Of a DNA stretch of 64,000 nt, positions 22,974 to 35,100 are shown in pieces. Source of the stretch: Archilochus colubris (Eukaryota > Chordata > Aves > Apodiformes > Trochilidae). The position numbers were made by a program, and so were the translations under genes. Numbering within the stretch: the first letter of the stretch is position 1; each line of letters opens with the position of its first letter. The notes below the pieces were generated by a model that searched no databases, was not told the origin of the DNA, and was given only the letters and a program-made list of their open reading frames with translations. The DNA lies in assembly GCA_023079485.1 (NCBI GenBank), contig CM041103.1:11558003-11622002 (forward strand). The letters run 5' to 3'.

Positions 22974-23072
22974 AATTCTATGATTCTATGATTCTATGAT
23001 TCTATGATTCTATGATTCTATGATTCTATGATTCTATGATTCTATGATTCTATGATTCTATGATTCTATGAT
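22974..23072 (+). repeat. (ATTCTATG)n CR1 tail, about 12 units
   Basis: An almost perfect 8-bp repeat at the 3' end of the CR1 element. CR1 copies usually end with two to four such units, so this tail has expanded, probably by slippage after insertion. Confidence 0.95.
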
Positions 23073-23089
23073 TTACCTCTCATCTAAGC

Positions 23090-24736
23090 TTAGAAAGTAG
23101 CTTCTTTTAAAAGGCGGTGTCCTTTGACACTCTTGGGGCCACAATGGAGCCTCCATGTGTCGCTGTTGCATCCCTGGATGTCTTCTAGCCCAGCTGTCTT
23201 GGATCCTGGAATCATTCATCTTCCTGTGAGTTTCCTCTTGAGGTCAAGTATTGTGGTTTGCAACGTTTTGTATTGGGTTGGCCTAAGCCTTGAGAGTTTG
23301 GTTTGGAGCTGCCCTGCCCACATTGGGTTAAGGGTCTTTCGAACAGTCTTAGTGGAACTGTCCATGTGTTGAGCAGCGTTTCATAGAGCGAAGGTTGGTG
23401 GGCTGCAGGAGCACTTATTTCTCAAGTGTTGTATTGCTGTTGAAGGCATTGGCATCCCCTGTTTTTTGTGTTTTCCATGTGCCCTCCAAACCACATTTTG
23501 GCACCCCGCAAGGCTGGCAGGCAGATGGGTAAGGGGCCAAGGTAAAGGAGCAAGTAGGAGGTGGACATCACAGTGGGCTGCCTATTGTTTTAGGCAGTGT
23601 CTCGGTGTGTGCTTTTCCTTTGACTTTTGCAGGTGCCACACAAAGCCATGCGTTGAGAAAGCCATGCGTTGAGGAGTGGTCGGAGAAGGTGAGATGGTTG
23701 TGGGCTGCCTCATCCAGAGATTTTGCATCGACTTGGTTAAGTCTATCCCTTTGTCTTTGCAGATGCTGTGCATGCCACCTTTGGAGCTGGAAGAGCGCTG
23801 GAGGTGAGATGGGATGGTAACAAGGAGGCTCGATCTCACAAGCAGAACAGTAATTTTGTGTCTCCTGGCATTTCAGGTGCCAAAAGCGATGGTGGCCATA
23901 ACGTGTGGAAGGGGGAGGTGAGCAAGAGCAAGACGGGGGTTATGAGGAGCTTGTGGAAGGGGTTTGTATTAAGCTGACATCCTATTTCTGGTGGCACTGC
24001 CGTTTGTTATTGCAGATGACGAGGAGGAACTTGGTGGTTTTGGGAAGATTCCTGTCAGCTGATGTGGCTTTACTTTTCTGGCCGGTGCTTCAGAGCCCCA
24101 GACGTTTGAAAGGTAAGTGAAAGGGAGGATGGTTAGGGAGGGTCTGTGTAGAGTGGTCAAGGTTAGGAATTGCAGGGTCGGGTTTTCAAGTTACTGTAGG
24201 GGAGTGAGCTGTCCAGAAGCGGTGCCCTTTGGGTGGTTGATGGGAGCCTGTCCCTCCCTGGCATGATGCTAGGAAGTTCCAGGAACTGAATGAGCATTGG
24301 AGGTGAGGTGGTAGTGCAAGGCTTGTGGACATAGTGTCTTCTCTCAAGCACAACAATAGTTTTGTGTCTTTTAGGTGCCGTGAATGACGATGCCTACAGC
24401 ATCCAACTCTGGAAAGTGTGGGTGAGTGGGACCCCGCAGGGCTCTTCTGCAAAGCTGTGTCATTTGGAAAAGAATGGGGCTGGCCAATGTTGGACTTACT
24501 GCTGAATATTCTGGTAGGTGTTTTGGTGTTGTGGTTATGTGTGTGGGTTTTTTGTTTGCTTGTTTTGGTATTGTGGTGTGATTTTTTATTATTTATTTTT
24601 AAATGCAGGTGGTGAAGGGGAACCTAGCAAGTTGAAGATTATCCCGGGCTGCTCCTTTTTTTTTTTTTCTTGGCTATCTATGGCTTTGGAGTGCCAGTCC
24701 TCTGAAAGATAAGTTGAGGGGCTGAGCAGAGGAGTT
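23090..24736 (+). repeat. Older monomer copies between the CR1 and the higher-order array
   Basis: Module order is D (about 23,487, acceptor decayed to CCAT), C (23,633-23,688), B (23,761-23,804), A (23,877-23,919), G (24,016-24,114), second A (24,373-24,420) and second G (about 24,609). Sequence matches the 2.72-kb monomer of the array to its right but with frequent differences, so it was not homogenised with it. Several borders keep AG and GTGAG or GTAAG. Confidence 0.75.
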
Positions 24737-25492
24737 GAGGCTGAGGAATTGCAAGTGGTGTTTTGAAGTTAGTGTAGGGGAGAGGGCTGTCTGGGAGAGG
24801 CCCCCTTTGGGAGGGTGAAGGGAACAGGTTACTTTCCAGTGTGATTCCAGCATGGGCAGGGCAGCTCCAGACTTGGTGTGTGGGGTTGTGTGTTTTGTGT
24901 TGTCCGTCTTTCTTGTCTTAAAGCTTTCTCAGGCCTTGATGGTCCTCTGTGTCCTCACAGAGCAAGTCCTGCATCTTGGGCATCCTCCCTGGAAAGTCTT
25001 TCCTGCTCAGCACGGTGCTGATCAGCAGCGTGTTATTCTGCACGACAAGTCTAAATTGCAGATCGGTCTCTTGACTTGGAAGTTTCTTGATGGTTGTCTT
25101 CTGCAATGTCATTCTCAATTGCATTGTCATCTGATCTCTGTCCATCTAGCTTCCCTGAGCGGGACTCATTCCCTGCATCTTTGCATCTTCAGGTCTTGAA
25201 GGTGGCTTCTCAAGCATACGTTGCTTCATTCCTTCGCTTTGCAGACGCATCGCTGTATGTCTTATTGCCCCAAAGTCTTGGATTCCGGAGTCCCTCTTCT
25301 TGCTGCGAATTTTATCTTGATGTCAGGTCTTGTGACTCACGTGGCTGTGTCTCGGGTCAGTCTGTGTATGTGAGTGTTTGACTTGGAGCTGCCCTGCCTG
25401 CTGTGTAGGTTCAGGGGCCACGAGAAGCGCCACAACCTGAGCAACTCAGTGCTGAGCAGCTTCCCAGTGATTTACATAATCCTGTTTTTCAG

Positions 25493-27447
25493 GTCCCAGG
25501 TGTCAATGACCAGCAAGAAACAAAGGGAGGAGGAGAGGAGGCCGCCATCCAAAGGTTGGTCAGGGTGTGGAGTTGGTGGGAAGCTGCCTCCCTTGGCTAC
25601 CTGACCACATTATGGTTTATTGTCATTTTGAAGGTGGAAGCAGCGAGCAAAGCGGGATACAGGCAGCGGAGGTGGCTGTGGCAAGGTGAGCAAAGGCTGG
25701 TGGGCTGGAGGGACAGTTACTTCTCAGGTGCTGTATTATTGGTTGGTCGTGAGCATCCCTTGTTGTTTGTGGTTTTTTTCAGGTGCTCTCCTAACCTCAT
25801 TTTGGCACCCCAAAGAGATGGCAGGCAGATGGGTGAGAGGCTGAGGTAAAGGAGCAGGAGGTGGGTGTCACAGTGGCCTTGGTGTTGTTGGAGGCAATAT
25901 CTCGGCGTGTGCCTTTTGCTTTGACTTTTGCAGGTGTCACACACAGTGCTAGAGTGACAAAGCCATGTCTTGAGGAACAGTTGGAGGTCAGATGTCTGTG
26001 GGCTGGATCAGCCATGTATTAGCATCACCTCTGCTAAACATTTCCCTTATTTTTCAGGTACTGTGTGTGCCACCTTTGGAACCGGATGAGCATTGAAGAT
26101 GAGCTGGGGTGGTAGAGAGTGGGTTCATGGAGCTGGTGACTACTGATCAGCAGAACAGTAAACTCTTTCTCTTGGTCTTTTAGGTGCCCAAAGCAGTGGT
26201 GGCCACAGCATTCAACTTTGGATCATGGAGATGAGTGGAACTGGGTGTGGCTCTTTTGAGGTGGTGGGTGTAGTATAAGTGGTTGTTGATGGCTGAAGTG
26301 CACCTTATTGGCGACACTGTTTCTGTTTTTCCTTTTTGTTCTGATTGCAGGTGATGAAGAGGAACATGCCCCTCAGCGTGGTGTTTTGCTGGACACGTGC
26401 TGCACAAAGCCATGTGTTGAGGAGCGGTCGGAGAAGGTGAGATGGTTGCGGGCTGGCTCATCCAGAGGTTTTATGTTGACTCAGTTAAGCGTTTCCCTTT
26501 GTCTTTGCAGATGCTGTGCATGCCACCTGTGGAGGGGGAAGAGCGCTGGAGGTGAGACAAGATGGTTACGAGGAGGCTTGATCTCACAAGCAGAACAGTA
26601 ATTTTGTGTCTCCTGGTATTTCAGGTGCCAGAAGCGATGGTGGCCATAATGCGTGGAAGGAGGAGGTGAGCAGGGCAAGTTGGGGGTTATGAGGAGCTTG
26701 TGGAAGAGGTTTGTATTAAGCTGACATCCTATTTCTGGTGGCACTGCCGTTTGTTATTGCAGATGACGAGGAGGAACTTGGTGGTTTTTGGGAAGATTCC
26801 CATCAGCCGATGCGGGTTACTTTTCTGTCCAGTGCTTCAGAGCCCCAGCTGTTTGAAAGGTAAGTGAAAGGGACAGTGGTTAGGGAGGGTCTGTGTAGAG
26901 TGGTCAAGGTTAGGAATCGCAGGGTTGGGATATCAAAGCTACTGTAGGGGAGTGAGCTGTCCAGAAGCGGTGCCCTTTGGGTGGTTGATGGGAGCCTGTC
27001 CCTCCCTGGCATGATGCTAGGAAGTTCCAGGAACTGAATGAGAATTGGAGGTGAGGTGGTAGTGCAGGGCTTGCGGACCTAGTGTCTTCTCTCAAGCACA
27101 ACAATAGTTTTGTGTCTTTTAGGTGCCGTGAATGACGATGCCTATAGGCAGCATCCAGCTCTGGAAAGCGTGGGTGAGTGGGACCCCGCAGGGCTCTTCT
27201 GTGAAGCTGGGACATTTGGAAGAGAATGGCACTGGCTGATGTTGGACTTACTGCTGAATATTCTGGGTGTTTTGGTGTTGTGGTTATGTGTGTGGAGTTT
27301 TTCTGTTTGCTTGTTTTGGTGTTGTAGTGTGACTTTTTTTTTTAATGCAGGTGGCAAAGGGGAACACTGCAAGTTGAAGATTATCCCGGGCTGCTCCTGT
27401 TTTTTTTCCTGGCTAACTACGACTTTGGAGAGCCAGTCCTCTGAAAG
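25493..27447 (+). other. Exon-like modules of the long monomer (copy 1)
   Basis: Plus-strand modules with acceptor and donor-like borders: F 25,493-25,554; E 25,634-25,685; D 25,783-25,832; C 25,934-25,986; B 26,058-26,098 (donor lost, ATGAGC); A 26,184-26,230 (donor lost); fused G/C 26,351-26,436; second B 26,511-26,551; second A 26,625-26,665; G 26,763-26,859; third A 27,123-27,173; third G 27,351-27,447 (donor ATAAGT). The same set recurs about +4,445 and +8,890. F, E, D and C join in one open phase: F SQVSMTSKKQREEE.., E SGIQAAEVAVAR, D CSPNLILAPQRDGRQM, C VTKPCLEEQLE. C to B breaks that phase. Product unknown; it could be non-coding. Confidence 0.55.
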
Positions 27448-28192
27448 ATAAGTTGAGGGACCAGTGGCGTAGAGGGGTCAAGGCTGGTGGGAGTTGTGGA
27501 AGGGGTTTTGAAGCTGGTGTAGGGGAGAGGGCAGTCTGGGAGCAGCCTCATTTGGTCAGGTGAAGGAAGCGGGTTAATTTCTGATGCGATGCCAGTGTGG
27601 GCAGGGCAGCTCCAGCCTTGGTGTGTGGTGGTGTGTAGTATGTGTTGTATGTCTTTGTCTTAAAGCTTCCTCAGGTCTTGGTGTCCTCTTGGAGCTGGTC
27701 CCATATCTTGGCCATCATCCCTAGCAGGCCTTTACTCATCAGCACACTCCTAGTCAGCAGCATCTTTTTCTTGTGTGACAAATTTGAAGTGTAGATAGGT
27801 CTTTCATCGGGGAAGCTTCCTGATGATCATCTTATGAAACATGATTGCCACCTGCACCAGCATCATCTTTGGTCGTGGATTTTCCCAGAGTGGGACTTTG
27901 TTCCCCGCATCCTCGCATCATCAGGTCTTAAAGCCCGGGTTCTTTGGCATCCCTCGATTCAGCCCCTCATTTTGCATTGCTGTAGGTCTTCTTGCCAAAC
28001 AGTCTTGGATCCCAGAGATATTCTTGCTTGGTGTTCTCTTGTGATCAAGTCTCATGATTTGGAGGGCTGTCTCGAATTTGTCTGAGTTGTTTGGCTTGGA
28101 GCTGCTCTTCCCAGAGTTTGCTGGAAGAGCCATAACTGAATAGTTCATCTGTTGGGCAGTGTTCCGTTGACTTGTGTATCACCGTTTTTCAG

Positions 28193-29161
28193 ATCCCATG
28201 TGGCAAGGATGTACGTGAAAGAGCTGGAGGAGAGAAGAGCGCCATGCAAATGTTAGTCAGGGTTTGGTGCTGGACTGGAGGTCCCTCTCCTGGCTACCTG
28301 ACCACGTTATGGTTTGTTTGTCCTTTTGAAGGTGAGAGCAGCCAACAAAGCAGAATATCTGTTCCAGAGGTGGCTCTGGCAAGGTGAGTAAAGGCTGATG
28401 TGCTGGAGGAGCGATTATTTCTCAGGTGTTTTATTGCTGTTGAAGGCATTGGCATCCCCTGTTTTTTGTGTTTTCCAGGTGTCCTCCAAGCCTACTTTTG
28501 GCACCCTACAAGGATGGCAGGCAGCAGATGGGTGAGAGGCTGAGGTAATGGGGCAGGAGGTGGACATCACAGAGGGCTGCCTGTTGTTGGAGGCACTACC
28601 TCAGCATGTAGTGCCTTTTGCTTTGACTTTTGCAGGTGACACAGCCATCCTTGGAGGGACAAAGACACACATTTAGGAGGGGATGGAGAAGGTGAGATGG
28701 TGGTGGGCTGGGTCAGCCATGCATTTCACGTCAAGTCACTTAAAGGTTTCCTTTTGTTTTAGCAGGTGCTGTGCGTGCCATCTTTGGAACAGGATGAGCG
28801 TTGAAGTTGAGCCGAGTTGGTAGCGAGGAGTTCATGGGGCTGGTGGCTTCCGATCAGCAGAACAGGAACTCTCTCTTGGTGTTTCAGGTGCTCCAAGCAA
28901 TGGTGGTGATAGCGTTCAACTCTGGAAGGAGAAGGTGCGTGGTATACCATGGAGCTTCCTTGAGAAGGTGAGTGCAGCAGAAGTAGCGTGCGTTGGCTTA
29001 GGTGGGACTTGCGCCAGTGCTGCTTGTGATCTGTGGGTGTTTTTTTTTTTCTTTTCTATGTATAGGGGATGAAGAGGAACTGTGCGACTGGAAGCACATC
29101 CTAGTCAAACAACGTGGCTTTCATTACTGAGCATGGCTTTGTGCTGCCGTTGCTCTTGAAG
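28193..29161 (+). other. Exon-like modules of the short monomer (copy 1)
   Basis: F 28,193-28,251 (donor AAAT/GTTAGT); E 28,332-28,383; D 28,479-28,531; C 28,636-28,691; B 28,766-28,806; A 28,888-28,967 (long form, TTGAGAAG/GTGAGT); G 29,066-29,161 (border ATAAGT). It recurs at about +4,445 and +8,890. F-E-D stay open in the phase used in the long monomer (E SRISVPEVALAR, D CPPSLLLAPYKDGRQQM). C has a TAG near its end in that phase. A reads SNGGDSVQLWKEK and G reads DEEELCDWKHIL. These agree with the other copies but do not by themselves show selection. Confidence 0.5.
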
Positions 29162-32100
29162 ATAAGTTGATGGCCCAGGGGTGGGTGGGGAGCGGCTGAG
29201 CAGTGGAGTCGAGGTTGGGAATTGCAAGTGGTGTTTTGAAGTTGGTGTAGGGGAGAGGGCTGTCTGGGAGAGGCCCCCTTTGGGAGGGTGAAGGGAACAG
29301 GTTACTTTCCAGTGTGATTCCAGCATGGGCAGGGCAGCTCCAGCCTTGGTGTGTGGGGTTGTGTGTTTTGTGTTGTCAGTCTTTGTCTTTGTCTTAGAGC
29401 TTCCTCAGGCCTTGATGGTCCTCTGTGTCCTCACAGAGCAAGTCCTGCATCTTGGGCATCCTCCCTGGAAAGTCTTTCCTGCTCAGCACGGTGCTGATCA
29501 GCAGCGTGTTATCTGCACGACAAGTCTAAATTGCAGATTGGTTTCTTGACTTGGAAATTCCTTGATTGTCATTTACCGAAACATCATTGCCAACTGCATC
29601 AGCATCTGGACTCATTCCCCGCATCCTTGAATCCTCAGGTCGTGATGGTGGCTTCTTGGGCAGCCGTAGCTTCATTCCCTTGCTTTGCAGACGCATCGCT
29701 GTAGGTCTTATTGCCCCAAAGTCTTGGATTCCGGAGTCCCTCTTCTTGCTGCGAATTTTATCTTGATGTCAGGTCTTGTGACTCACGTGGCTGTGTCTCG
29801 GGTCAGTCTGTGTATGTGAGTGTTTGACTTGGAGCTGCCCTGCCTGCTGTGTAGGTTCAGGGGCCACGAGAAGCGCCACAACCTGAGCAACTCAGTGCTG
29901 AGCAGCTTCCCAGTGATTTACATAATCCTGTTTTTCAGGTCCCAGGTGTCAATGACCAGCAAGAAACAAATGGAGGAGGAGAGGAGGCCGCCATCCAAAG
30001 GTTGGTCAGGGTGTGGAGTTGGTGGGAAGCTGCCTCCCTTGGCTACCTGACCACATTATGGTTTATTGTCATTTTGAAGGTGGAAGCAGCGAGCAAAGCG
30101 GGATACAGGCAGCGGAGGTGGCTGTGGCAAGGTGAGCAAAGGCTGGTGGGCTGGAGGGACAGTTACTTCTCAGGTGCTGTATTATTGGTTGGTCGTGAGC
30201 ATCCCTTGTTGTTTGTGGTTTTTTTCAGGTGCTCTCCTAACCTCATTTTGGCACCCCAAAGAGATGGCAGGCAGATGGGTGAGAGGCTGAGGTAAAGGAG
30301 CAGGAGGTGGGTGTCACAGTGGCCTTGTTGTTGTTGGAGGCAATATCTCGGCGTGTGCCTTTTGCTTTGACTTTTGCAGGTGTCACACACAGTGCTAGAG
30401 TGACAAAGCCATGTCTTGAGGAACAGTTGGAGGTCAGATGTCTGTGGGCTGGATCAGCCATGTATTAGCATCACCTCTGCTAAACATTTCCCTTATTTTT
30501 CAGGTACTGTGTGTGCCACCTTTGGAACCGGATGAGCATTGAAGATGAGCTGGGGTGGTAGAGAGTGGGTTCATGGAGCTGGTGACTACTGATCAGCAGA
30601 ACAGTAAACTCTTTCTCTTGGTCTTTTAGGTGCCCAAAGCAGTGGTGGCCACAGCATTCAACTTTGGATCATGGAGATGAGTGGAACTGGGTGTGGCTCT
30701 TTTGAGGTGGTGGGTGTAGTATAAGTGGTTGTTGATGGCTGAAGTGCACCTTATTGGCGACACTGTTTCTGTTTTTCCTTTTTGTTCTGATTGCAGGTGA
30801 TGAAGAGGAACATGCCCCTCAGCGTGGTGTTTTGCTGGACACGTGCTGCACAAAGCCATGTGTTGAGGAGCGGTCGGAGAAGGTGAGATGGTTGCGGGCT
30901 GGCTCATCCAGAGGTTTTATGTTGACTCAGTTAAGCGTTTCCCTTTGTCTTTGCAGATGCTGTGCATGCCACCTGTGGAGGGGGAAGAGCGCTGGAGGTG
31001 AGACAAGATGGTTACGAGGAGGCTTGATCTCACAAGCAGAACAGTAATTTTGTGTCTCCTGGTATTTCAGGTGCCAGAAGCGATGGTGGCCATAATGCGT
31101 GGAAGGAGGAGGTGAGCAGGGCAAGTTGGGGGTTATGAGGAGCTTGTGGAAGAGGTTTGTATTAAGCTGACATCCTATTTCTGGTGGCACTGCCGTTTGT
31201 TATTGCAGATGACGAGGAGGAACTTGGTGGTTTTTGGGAAGATTCCCATCAGCCGATGCGGGTTACTTTTCTGTCCAGTGCTTCAGAGCCCCAGCTGTTT
31301 GAAAGGTAAGTGAAAGGGACAGTGGTTAGGGAGGGTCTGTGTAGAGTGGTCAAGGTTAGGAATCGCAGGGTTGGGATATCAAAGCTACTGTAGGGGAGTG
31401 AGCTGTCCAGAAGCGGTGCCCTTTGGGTGGTTGATGGGAGCCTGTCCCTCCCTGGCATGATGCTAGGAAGTTCCAGGAACTGAATGAGAATTGGAGGTGA
31501 GGTGGTAGTGCAGGGCTTGCGGACCTAGTGTCTTCTCTCAAGCACAACAATAGTTTTGTGTCTTTTAGGTGCCGTGAATGACGATGCCTATAGGCAGCAT
31601 CCAACTCTGGAAAGCGTGGGTGAGTGGGACCCCGCAGGGCTCTTCTGTGAAGCTGGGACATTTGGAAGAGAATGGCACTGGCTGATGTTGGACTTACTGC
31701 TGAATATTCTGGGTGTTTTGGTGTTGTGGTTATGTGTGTGGAGTTTTTCTGTTTGCTTGTTTTGGTGTTGTAGTGTGACTTTTTTTTTAATGCAGGTGGC
31801 AAAGGGGAACACTGCAAGTTGAAGATTATCCCGGGCTGCTCCTGTTTTTTTTCCTGGCTAACTACGACTTTGGAGAGCCAGTCCTCTGAAAGATAAGTTG
31901 AGGGACCAGTGGCGTAGAGGGGTCAAGGCTGGTGGGAGTTGTGGAAGGGGTTTTGAAGCTGGTGTAGGGGAGAGGGCAGTCTGGGAGCAGCCTCATTTGG
32001 TCAGGTGAAGGAAGCGGGTTAATTTCTGATGCGATGCCAGTGTGGGCAGGGCAGCTCCAGCCTTGGTGTGTGGTGGTGTGTAGTATGTGTTGTATGTCTT

Positions 32101-35100
32101 TGTCTTAAAGCTTCCTCAGGTCTTGGTGTCCTCTTGGAGCTGGTCCCATATCTTGGCCATCATCCCTAGCAGGCCTTTACTCATCAGCACACTCCTAGTC
32201 AGCAGCATCTTTTTCTTGTGTGACAAATTTGAAGTGTAGATAGGTCTTTCATCGGGGAAGCTTCCTGATGATCATCTTATGAAACATGATTGCCACCTGC
32301 ACCAGCATCATCTTTGGTCGTGGATTTTCCCAGAGTGGGACTTTGTTCCCCGCATCCTCGCATCATCAGGTCTTAAAGCCCGGGTTCTTTGGCATCCCTT
32401 GATTCAGCCCCTCATTTTGCATTGCTGTAGGTCTTCTTGCCAAACAGTCTTGGATCCCAGAGATATTCTTGCTTGGTGTTCTCTTGTGATCAAGTCTCAT
32501 GATTTGGAGGGCTGTCTCGAATTTGTCTGAGTTGTTTGGCTTGGAGCTGCTCTTCCCAGAGTTTGCTGGAAGAGCCATAACTGAATAGTTCATCTGTTGG
32601 GCAGTGTTCCGTTGACTTGTGTATCACCGTTTTTCAGATCCCATGTGGCAAGGATGTACGTGAAAGAGCTGGAGGAGAGAAGAGCGCCATGCAAATGTTA
32701 GTCAGGGTTTGGTGCTGGACTGGAGGTCCCTCTCCTGGCTACCTGACCACGTTATGGTTTGTTTGTCCTTTTGAAGGTGAGAGCAGCCAACAAAGCAGAA
32801 TATCTGTTCCAGAGGTGGCTCTGGCAAGGTGAGTAAAGGCTGATGTGCTGGAGGAGCGATTATTTCTCAGGTGTTTTATTGCTGTTGAAGGCATTGGCAT
32901 CCCCTGTTTTTTGTGTTTTCCAGGTGTCCTCCAAGCCTACTTTTGGCACCCTACAAGGATGGCAGGCAGCAGATGGGTGAGAGGCTGAGGTAATGGGGCA
33001 GGAGGTGGACATCACAGAGGGCTGCCTGTTGTTGGAGGCACTACCTCAGCATGTGCCTTTTGCTTTGACTTTTGCAGGTGACACAGCCATCCTTGGAGGG
33101 ACAAAGACACACATTTAGGAGGGGATGGAGAAGGTGAGATGGTGGTGGGCTGGGTCAGCCATGCATTTCACGTCAAGTCACTTAAAGGTTTCCTTTTGTT
33201 TTAGCAGGTGCTGTGCGTGCCATCTTTGGAACAGGATGAGCGTTGAAGTTGAGCCGAGTTGGTAGCGAGGAGTTCATGGGGCTGGTGGCTTCCGATCAGC
33301 AGAACAGGAACTCTCTCTTGGTGTTTCAGGTGCTCCAAGCAATGGTGGTGATAGCGTTCAACTCTGGAAGGAGAAGGTGCGTGGTATACCATGGAGCTTC
33401 CTTGAGAAGGTGAGTGCAGCAGAAGTAGCGTGCGTTGGCTTAGGTGGGACTTGCGCCAGTGCTGCTTGTGATCTGTGGGTGGTTTTTTTTTTCTTTTCTA
33501 TGTATAGGGGATGAAGAGGAACTGTGCGACTGGAAGCACATCCTAGTCAAACAACGTGGCTTTCATTACTGAGCATGGCTTTGTGCTGCCGTTGCTCTTG
33601 AAGATAAGTTGATGGCCCAGGGGTGGGTGGGGAGCGGCTGAGCAGTGGAGTCGAGGTTGGGGAATTGCAAGTGGTGTTTTGAAGTTGGTGTAGGGGAGAG
33701 GGCTGTCTGGGAGAGGCCCCCTTTGGGAGGGTGAAGGGAACAGGTTACTTTCCAGTGTGATTCCAGCATGGGCAGGGCAGCTCCAGCCTTGGTGTGTGGG
33801 GTTGTGTGTTTTGTGTTGTCAGTCTTTGTCTTTGTCTTAGAGCTTCCTCAGGCCTTGATGGTCCTCTGTGTCCTCACAGAGCAAGTCCTGCATCTTGGGC
33901 ATCCTCCCTGGAAAGTCTTTCCTGCTCAGCACGGTGCTGATCAGCAGCGTGTTATTCTGCACGACAAGTCTAAATTGCAGATTGGTTTCTTGACTTGGAA
34001 ATTCCTTGATTGTCATTTACCGAAACATCATTGCCAACTGCATCAGCATCTGGACTCATTCCCCGCATCCTTGAATCCTCAGGTCGTGATGGTGGCTTCT
34101 TGGGCAGCCGTAGCTTCATTCCCTTGCTTTGCAGACGCATCGCTGTAGGTCTTATTGCCCCAAAGTCTTGGATTCCGGAGTCCCTCTTCTTGCTGCGAAT
34201 TTTATCTTGATGTCAGGTCTTGTGACTCACGTGGCTGTGTCTCGGGTCAGTCTGTGTATGTGAGTGTTTGACTTGGAGCTGCCCTGCCTGCTGTGTAGGT
34301 TCAGGGGCCACGAGAAGCGCCACAACCTGAGCAACTCAGTGCTGAGCAGCTTCCCAGTGATTTACATAATCCTGTTTTTCAGGTCCCAGGTGTCAATGAC
34401 CAGCAAGAAACAAATGGAGGAGGAGAGGAGGCCGCCATCCAAAGGTTGGTCAGGGTGTGGAGTTGGTGGGAAGCTGCCTCCCTTGGCTACCTGACCACAT
34501 TATGGTTTATTGTCATTTTGAAGGTGGAAGCAGCGAGCAAAGCGGGATACAGGCAGCGGAGGTGGCTGTGGCAAGGTGAGCAAAGGCTGGTGGGCTGGAG
34601 GGACAGTTACTTCTCAGGTGCTGTATTATTGGTTGGTCGTGAGCATCCCTTGTTGTTTGTGGTTTTTTTCAGGTGCTCTCCTAACCTCATTTTGGCACCC
34701 CAAAGAGATGGCAGGCAGATGGGTGAGAGGCTGAGGTAAAGGAGCAGGAGGTGGGTGTCACAGTGGCCTTGTTGTTGTTGGAGGCAATATCTCGGCGTGT
34801 GCCTTTTGCTTTGACTTTTGCAGGTGTCACACACAGTGCTAGAGTGACAAAGCCATGTCTTGAGGAACAGTTGGAGGTCAGATGTCTGTGGGCTGGATCA
34901 GCCATGTATTAGCATCACCTCTGCTAAACATTTCCCTTATTTTTCAGGTACTGTGTGTGCCACCTTTGGAACCGGATGAGCATTGAAGATGAGCTGGGGT
35001 GGTAGAGAGTGGGTTCATGGAGCTGGTGACTACTGATCAGCAGAACAGTAAACTCTTTCTCTTGGTCTTTTAGGTGCCCAAAGCAGTGGTGGCCACAGCA

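Larger units (their letters stand above)
19390..23072 (+). mobile_element. CR1: CR1 non-LTR retrotransposon, near full length, inactive
   Basis: Chicken-repeat-1 family LINE with remains of ORF1, nearly all of ORF2, a 3' UTR and an ATTCTATG tail. Repeat spacer lies on both sides: AGGTCTTGAATCCAGG on the left and a diverged ..TTTGACACTC..GGCCACAATGGAGCC spacer on the right. The element therefore jumped into a monomer already present. CR1 elements are usually 5'-truncated to a few hundred bases, so 3.7 kb is long. The exact 5' boundary (19,385-19,395) is uncertain. Confidence 0.93.

Noticed and set aside
25493..29161. MHC B-G or keratin-type repeated exons
   Set aside because: Birds have gene families with many tiny exons, but the module lengths and peptides here do not match the 21-base heptad exons of B-G genes or keratin repeats.
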